A DNA stretch of 64,000 bases from Levilactobacillus yonginensis (lineage in GTDB: Bacteria > Bacillota > Bacilli > Lactobacillales > Lactobacillaceae). Position 1 is the stretch's first letter; each line of letters opens with the position of its first letter. Under the pieces are notes generated by a model. That model worked only from the letters and a program-made list of their open reading frames with translations, ran no database searches and was not told the origin of the DNA. Below, piece by piece: positions 60,127 through 64,000 of this stretch. The stretch lies in the NCBI RefSeq assembly GCF_964065165.1, contig NZ_OZ061549.1:2170001-2234000 (forward strand), in the 5' to 3' direction. Position numbers and translations under genes: made by a program.

Positions 60127-61668
60127 ATGAAGTACTTAATTGGAACGGACATTGGAACCTCAGGTACGAAGAGTATTCTGATGGATACCAACGGTCACTT
60201 AGTTGCGCAAGATTTGGAAGAATATGATGTGTTAACGCCACGACCACTCTGGGCTGAACAATGGCCAGATGTCTGGTTAAAAGGGGTCAAGGACTCCATC
60301 CGCGCCGTCGTTAAGGAAAGCGGAATCGCTGCAGCAGATATCAAGGGCATTGGCCTGAGTGGTCTGTATGGTGGCTCCGGAATTCCCGTCGACAAGGACA
60401 TGAATCCCGTTCGACCTGACTTGATTTGGATGGACCGGCGTGCTGCCGAAGAAACCGAATGGGTCAAGCAAAACGTTGACCTCGACCGCCTTTCTGAAAT
60501 TACTGGGAACGACGTCGTGGATCCTTACTACGGCTACACAAAAGTGCTGTGGATTAAGAACCACGAACCTGAGAATTGGAAGAAGACTGCCTTATTCTTA
60601 CCACCTAACAACTACGCTATTTACAAGTTGACCGGCGAAGTTTCAATTGATTACTCCGCTGCCGGTAACATCGGTGGCTTCTATGACATCAACACCGGAA
60701 CCTGGTCCAAAGAAATGATGGACGCTATGGGCGTACCGATGGATAAGATGCCGCAGAAGTTCGTTGATGCCACTGAAGTTGCAGGGCGTTTGACCAAGGA
60801 CGCTGCCGCTGACTTGGGCTTGGATGAAGGTACACCAGTTATCGCTGGCGGGGTCGACGTTGGTGCTGCTAACATTGGGATGGGTGTTCTGGAACCTGGT
60901 CGCTACGTTGCCGCGATTGGGTCGTCAATGAACGCCGCTCTGGTTAGCGAAAAGCCAATCAAGGGCCGGGGCATGATCGTTTGGCCATACCCTTACAAGT
61001 CACGTGACTTGGTCTACAACTTTAGTGGGTCTGCTACAGCTGGTGCGATTACCAAATGGTTCCGCGATAACTTTGGGGATGCTGAGGTTGCTGTCCAGAA
61101 CCAGGGTGGTAAGAACGCTTACGTTACCTTGGGTGACGAAGCCAAGGATGTACCAGCAGGTAGTCGAGGCTTAGTTGTTCTGCCTTACTTCATGGGTGAA
61201 CGAGCTCCAGTTTGGAACTCCGATGCCAAAGGGATGGTCTTTGGACTGTCACTGGTCCACACCAAGGCTGATTTGTTCCACGCCTTTCAAGAAGCGGTCT
61301 GCTATGCATTGCGGCACAGTATCGAGAGTACTGGGCGCGATCTGGGAGATTACATCGTTATTGCCGGCGGTGTCACGCACTCGAAGGACTGGGTTCAAAT
61401 GTTTGCTGACGTTACCGGTTACGCTGTCCGCACACCAGTTGACGATGCGGAAGCTAACTTGGGTGACGTGATGCTTGCGGGCTTAGCTACCGATACTTTA
61501 ACGGTAGACGAAGTTCAAAAGTGGCAAGTGCTTGGCGACAAGGTCGAGCCACGTGCTGAACAGCACGCGACCTACAACAAGTATTACCAGTTATACCGGA
61601 ACCTTTACAAAGATTTAGGCGACGATATGCATGATTTGTCATTAATTTCTGGGATTGAAGAATCCTAG
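60127..61668 (+). CDS. FGGY-family carbohydrate kinase (xylulokinase-like)
   Basis: A 513-residue kinase of the FGGY family. The N-terminal phosphate loop is IGTDIGTSGTKSILMD (residues 4-19), the sugar site region is WAEQWPDVW, the central VIAGGVDVGAANIGMGV includes the catalytic Asp, and the second nucleotide motif is IVIAGGVTHSKDWVQMFADV. It most resembles xylulokinases, so the product may be xylulose-5-P, which could enter the phosphoketolase path; other ketoses are possible. It lies 42 bases after the SDR gene, same strand, with AGAGAGGAA as ribosome binding site, and is followed by a terminator. Confidence 0.93.
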   Translation: MKYLIGTDIGTSGTKSILMDTNGHLVAQDLEEYDVLTPRPLWAEQWPDVWLKGVKDSIRAVVKESGIAAADIKGIGLSGLYGGSGIPVDKDMNPVRPDLIWMDRRAAEETEWVKQNVDLDRLSEITGNDVVDPYYGYTKVLWIKNHEPENWKKTALFLPPNNYAIYKLTGEVSIDYSAAGNIGGFYDINTGTWSKEMMDAMGVPMDKMPQKFVDATEVAGRLTKDAAADLGLDEGTPVIAGGVDVGAANIGMGVLEPGRYVAAIGSSMNAALVSEKPIKGRGMIVWPYPYKSRDLVYNFSGSATAGAITKWFRDNFGDAEVAVQNQGGKNAYVTLGDEAKDVPAGSRGLVVLPYFMGERAPVWNSDAKGMVFGLSLVHTKADLFHAFQEAVCYALRHSIESTGRDLGDYIVIAGGVTHSKDWVQMFADVTGYAVRTPVDDAEANLGDVMLAGLATDTLTVDEVQKWQVLGDKVEPRAEQHATYNKYYQLYRNLYKDLGDDMHDLSLISGIEES

Positions 61669-61684
61669 TCTCATAGCGCTGCAG

Positions 61685-61715
61685 AGGGTTCAAGTGCATG
61701 TTCTTGAACCCTTTT
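61685..61715 (+). terminator. Terminator of the SDR-kinase operon
   Basis: AGGGTTCAAG (61685-61694) pairs with CTTGAACCCT (61703-61712), followed by TTT. Confidence 0.9.
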
Positions 61716-61738
61716 GCTGAGAAGCTCTTGTGCAGTTG

Positions 61739-61897
61739 TTAACAAGTAACCTTTTCTATGCTATTATAAGAGCAAGCAATTAGATTGATTGGTAAATGGT
61801 ACGAAGAATGAATAAATAAAAATAGTGGTTATGTGGTTTTATTGGTTATTGACCACAGTTAGAGCGGCTCTCAACACTTAGGGAGCCGCTTTTTTTG
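61739..61897 (+). ncRNA. Candidate small RNA or leader transcript
   Basis: TTAACA (61739-61744), a 17-base spacer and TATTAT (61762-61767) form a promoter. About 95 bases after its predicted start comes a strong terminator: AGCGGCTC (61863-61870) with GAGCCGCT (61883-61890) and a run of T. Between them there is no convincing ORF (only a 7-codon one). It may be a roughly 120-base small RNA, or a terminated leader of the GPP34-like gene 72 bases downstream. Confidence 0.4.
61863..61897 (+). terminator. Strong terminator upstream of the GPP34-like gene
   Basis: A perfect 8-bp GC-rich stem with a 12-base loop, followed by seven or more T. Confidence 0.88.
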
Positions 61898-61969
61898 TGT
61901 CGTTGATTGGCGGGCGTTAGACTAATAGGTAGTGTTTGGAAGCTAAGTAAATGACAGGAGGCGTCTAAA

Positions 61970-62638
61970 TTGACGTTGACAACAGCAGAAAAATTTTTTC
62001 TTTTAACGGAACGAATTGGTAAGAAGCCAGTCCTGCGAACCCGGTTCACAACGCAAGCGTATTTTGTATTGGCAATGGTGCTGGATTTGGTGGCACAGGG
62101 CGTGCTGGCGATCAGTCATGAACGCTTAGTAGTGGCCGATACCAAAAAACTAGTGGCACAACCGACCTACGTCACGATTCTACGTGAGCGGCTGCAAGCA
62201 AACGCTAGTCAGGATGAAAGCTTGGAAGCCGATTTGAAGTTTGTGACGAGCTGGAACGTGGCCAATGCGCTCTATGATGGTATTGGTAGTGATCTGCTGA
62301 AGCAGGGGTTAACGGAGGAAAAGCTGTTTCAGAACAATCTAATACCTAAGCTGATTTATTTGCCGTTGGATGCGAGCCGGGCTCAGGTTTTAGCAGATTT
62401 CAAAGCCGACATTTTTAGTGGTGCACCGACCGTTACCACGCGGAATTTATATGGCCTGTTAGAGCAACAGGATGCCCTGAAATATTTGGTTTCGGCGCCA
62501 GAGTTGGCAACATTGACGGCAGCGTTTGAACGGGCAGTTGCGACTGATTCACGATACCAGGAGACACAACGGCTGACAGCCATGGCGGGCCACATCATTC
62601 AAATGAAGAAGTTTGAAATGGATGGGTGGTTGAGTTAG
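61970..62638 (+). CDS. GPP34 (GOLPH3-like) family protein
   Basis: A 222-residue soluble protein starting at TTG 61970 after AGGAGGCG. It opens with LTTAEKFFLLTERIG and is mostly helical, in the manner of GPP34-family proteins (bacterial relatives of the Golgi phosphoinositide-binding GOLPH3). The bacterial members have no firm function, although membrane-lipid binding is proposed for the family. Assignment is by overall pattern from memory. It is monocistronic. Confidence 0.65.
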   Translation: MTLTTAEKFFLLTERIGKKPVLRTRFTTQAYFVLAMVLDLVAQGVLAISHERLVVADTKKLVAQPTYVTILRERLQANASQDESLEADLKFVTSWNVANALYDGIGSDLLKQGLTEEKLFQNNLIPKLIYLPLDASRAQVLADFKADIFSGAPTVTTRNLYGLLEQQDALKYLVSAPELATLTAAFERAVATDSRYQETQRLTAMAGHIIQMKKFEMDGWLS

Positions 62639-63029
62639 TGCCTGAACGTTTTACTAAATTAGTCGCACTTCGGCGGCCAGGGGTTCGACTTCCAACTCTG
62701 ATTGTGATTTAGCATGATTGACGCTGAAGGCTTTGCGGATGCCACTCCTTAATGGGGGATGCTGGTAATTGGATTTTGACTGGCGGTTTTGTTACGAATG
62801 GCGTTAGGAAATTATTACCGATTTTACGCACAAAATTCGGCTAAAAAAAGGAGTGAGTCAAGAGGCAGTTAGTCAATGAGCATTGACGTCGATAGACAAA
62901 TAATTCTGGTCTTGGATGGTCGGTCTATCGGGGTTAAGCAGTGTTGACAGTCTGTTATCGCACGTTTCGACTATATATGTTCTGAGCACAAAAAGAGGTT
63001 TGGGACTTCTGTCCCAAACCCCTAAAGAG
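62639..63029 (+). repeat. Intergenic repeat region with terminator-proximal box, copy 2
   Basis: About 390 bases with no supportable gene. 62898-62942 resembles 23289-23333. TCGCACGTTTCGACTATATA (from 62958) to TGAGCACA (62990) is a second copy of the box at 12549-12582. It is followed directly by a terminator. Confidence 0.55.
62997..63020. terminator. Terminator of the MarR-GNAT operon
   Basis: GGTTTGGGAC (62997-63006) pairs perfectly with GTCCCAAACC (63011-63020) with a 4-base loop. It can act for the minus-strand genes ending at 63030. Confidence 0.85.
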
Positions 63030-63554
63030 TTAATTTAAATTCAGTTCATAGGCTAGGCGTTTACCATCTGGTGTCGGGTTCACGTAAATAATGCCCCGGT
63101 ACTGATAGCCAAAGGTCCCCACGATGTGTTGCATCCGCTGATTCTGTTCGTGCGTGTCGATTCGCAGATGGCGGACGCCTTGTTGATAAGCTTGCGAAAT
63201 TAAGTTTGAGAAGAAATAATCACTTAGGCGCTCACCCCGGAAGTCTGCAGAGAGGGCAATCCGGTGGAACGTGGCGTAGGGGTGTTGGGTGTCGTCCCAG
63301 TTGCCAGCTTGAATTTTCTGGTAAGTGGGTTCTTCCCCAACAATCAGGGTGGCTGTGCCAGCGAGTTGACCATTAACGATCAAGACCCAACAGTGGTGCT
63401 GGGCAATGTCTTCGGTCAGCGTGGCTCGGTTGGGGTGGCCATCCTGCCATTGGCTACTACCGTCGGATTTTAACAAGGCTTTGGCTTGGTCGATGATGGT
63501 CATAATTTGGTCGAGGTCAGCTGGTTGGGCTGAGCGCATGTAGATGTTGGACAT
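63030..63554 (-). CDS. GNAT-family N-acetyltransferase
   Basis: A 174-residue acetyl-CoA-dependent acyltransferase. The GNAT core is visible: N-terminal MRSAQPADLDQIMTIIDQAK, the central beta strands GTATLIVG, and motif A FHRIALSADFRGERLSDYFF with R/Q-x-x-G-x-A replaced by DFRGERLS. It ends with a YQYRGIIYV strand. The substrate is unknown: a small molecule or a protein N-terminus. ATG 63554 has AAGGAGTGA upstream and lies six bases after the MarR gene. Confidence 0.9.
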   Translation of the reverse strand: MSNIYMRSAQPADLDQIMTIIDQAKALLKSDGSSQWQDGHPNRATLTEDIAQHHCWVLIVNGQLAGTATLIVGEEPTYQKIQAGNWDDTQHPYATFHRIALSADFRGERLSDYFFSNLISQAYQQGVRHLRIDTHEQNQRMQHIVGTFGYQYRGIIYVNPTPDGKRLAYELNLN

Positions 63555-63560
63555 GGGGAA

Positions 63561-63995
63561 TCACTCCTTGATTTTAGTGACGTGTTCTTCAATGAATTGC
63601 ATGGCTGAGATAACCTGCTTCGTTTCACTGCCAGTGAGGTTGGTGAAGAGGCTACGTACCTGATCGTCCGACCGTTGGTTAATGATGGCCAGTTGTTCAT
63701 TCCCAGCGTCAGTCAGTGATAGGATTTTTGAACGCTTATCCAATTCGGCCGGTGTTTGGGCGAGTAGGCCGCGCTCCTCCAGTCGTTTGAGAATCCGACT
63801 GAGATAGCCCTTATCGACTCGCAGAACTTGAACAAGCTGATTGGCAGTGTTGTACCCATTTTCAGCGATTTCGAGCAGGAGACGAGCTTCTAGGAGGGTT
63901 AACGTCGTTTGTAGGTGGTACTTGTCGGTTAGACGGAAGATTCGCGTATAGAAACGGTCAAATTCCCGAATATGATGAATGTCTTGACTATTCAT
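63561..63995 (-). CDS. MarR-family transcriptional regulator
   Basis: A 144-residue winged-helix repressor. The DNA-binding core is ARLLLEIAENGYNTANQLVQ, LRVDKGYLSRILKRLEERGL and the wing LDKRSKILSLTDAG. It is the first gene of a two-gene operon with the GNAT enzyme and probably regulates it. The start at ATG 63995 is 5 bases from the window end, so its ribosome binding site cannot be seen and a start further upstream is possible. Confidence 0.9.
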   Translation of the reverse strand: MNSQDIHHIREFDRFYTRIFRLTDKYHLQTTLTLLEARLLLEIAENGYNTANQLVQVLRVDKGYLSRILKRLEERGLLAQTPAELDKRSKILSLTDAGNEQLAIINQRSDDQVRSLFTNLTGSETKQVISAMQFIEEHVTKIKE

Positions 63996-64000
63996 GGCGG

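Overview
The window looks like a chromosomal segment of a heterofermentative lactic acid bacterium, most likely Levilactobacillus or a close relative (inference). The clues are a full-length xylulose-5-P/fructose-6-P phosphoketolase, a T-box asparaginyl-tRNA synthetase, a KxYKxGKxW/LPxTG surface protein, an Apf-like secreted protein, a FIVAR/DUF5776-type giant surface protein and perfect Gram-positive cre boxes. There is no rRNA, tRNA, CRISPR or prophage. One intact IS3-family element is present.

Layout. 1-4.4 kb: 3' end of a GntR/UTRA regulator, phosphoketolase xfp, and a WYL-domain regulator. 4.4-8.5 kb: a minus-strand CUT1 ABC importer of UgpC-A-E-B type. 8.8-12.6 kb: a 58-aa membrane protein, an OppA-type lipoprotein and a membrane GGDEF protein. 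13-16.4 kb: T-box(Asn)-asnS, whose terminator hairpin is split in its loop by an IS3/IS150-type element with a 3-bp target duplication. 16.5-23.2 kb: redox genes (Rrf2 regulator divergent from a small Rossmann protein, a zinc alcohol dehydrogenase, LysR divergent from two aldo/keto reductases) and a DUF998-like membrane protein. 23.4-28.9 kb: small secreted proteins, uppP, a polytopic membrane protein and nudC.

29-46.8 kb is a surface and secretome region. It holds a 2234-aa protein joining a phosphodiester-glycosidase domain to a purple-acid-phosphatase-like metallophosphoesterase, nine FIVAR repeats and DUF5776-like modules. It also holds map, an LPxTG adhesin, several small secreted proteins, two matrixin-type zinc proteases and an MFS exporter. 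The exporter is preceded by a 21-codon leader ORF and an inverted repeat that resembles a translation-attenuation switch.

47-51.2 kb is an overlapping operon of an NCS1 transporter, a DUF917 protein and a hydantoinase/oxoprolinase-like protein. 51.9-56.2 kb holds a beta-lactamase-fold exported protein, a Cof-type HAD phosphatase and a YtrA-regulator/ABC operon with a candidate operator. 56.2-61.7 kb is a probable polyol catabolic locus: a ROK repressor divergent from a GPH symporter, a short-chain dehydrogenase and an FGGY kinase, with perfect cre boxes. Its product could feed the phosphoketolase at the start of the window (inference). 61.7-64 kb: a possible small RNA, a GPP34-like protein, a GNAT acetyltransferase and a MarR regulator.

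Intergenic space carries at least two dispersed repeat families. One is a mosaic repeat of 110-570 bp in three copies. The other is a GC-richer palindromic element with inverted ends; one copy sits inside a copy of the mosaic repeat. A shorter conserved box lies just upstream of two terminators.
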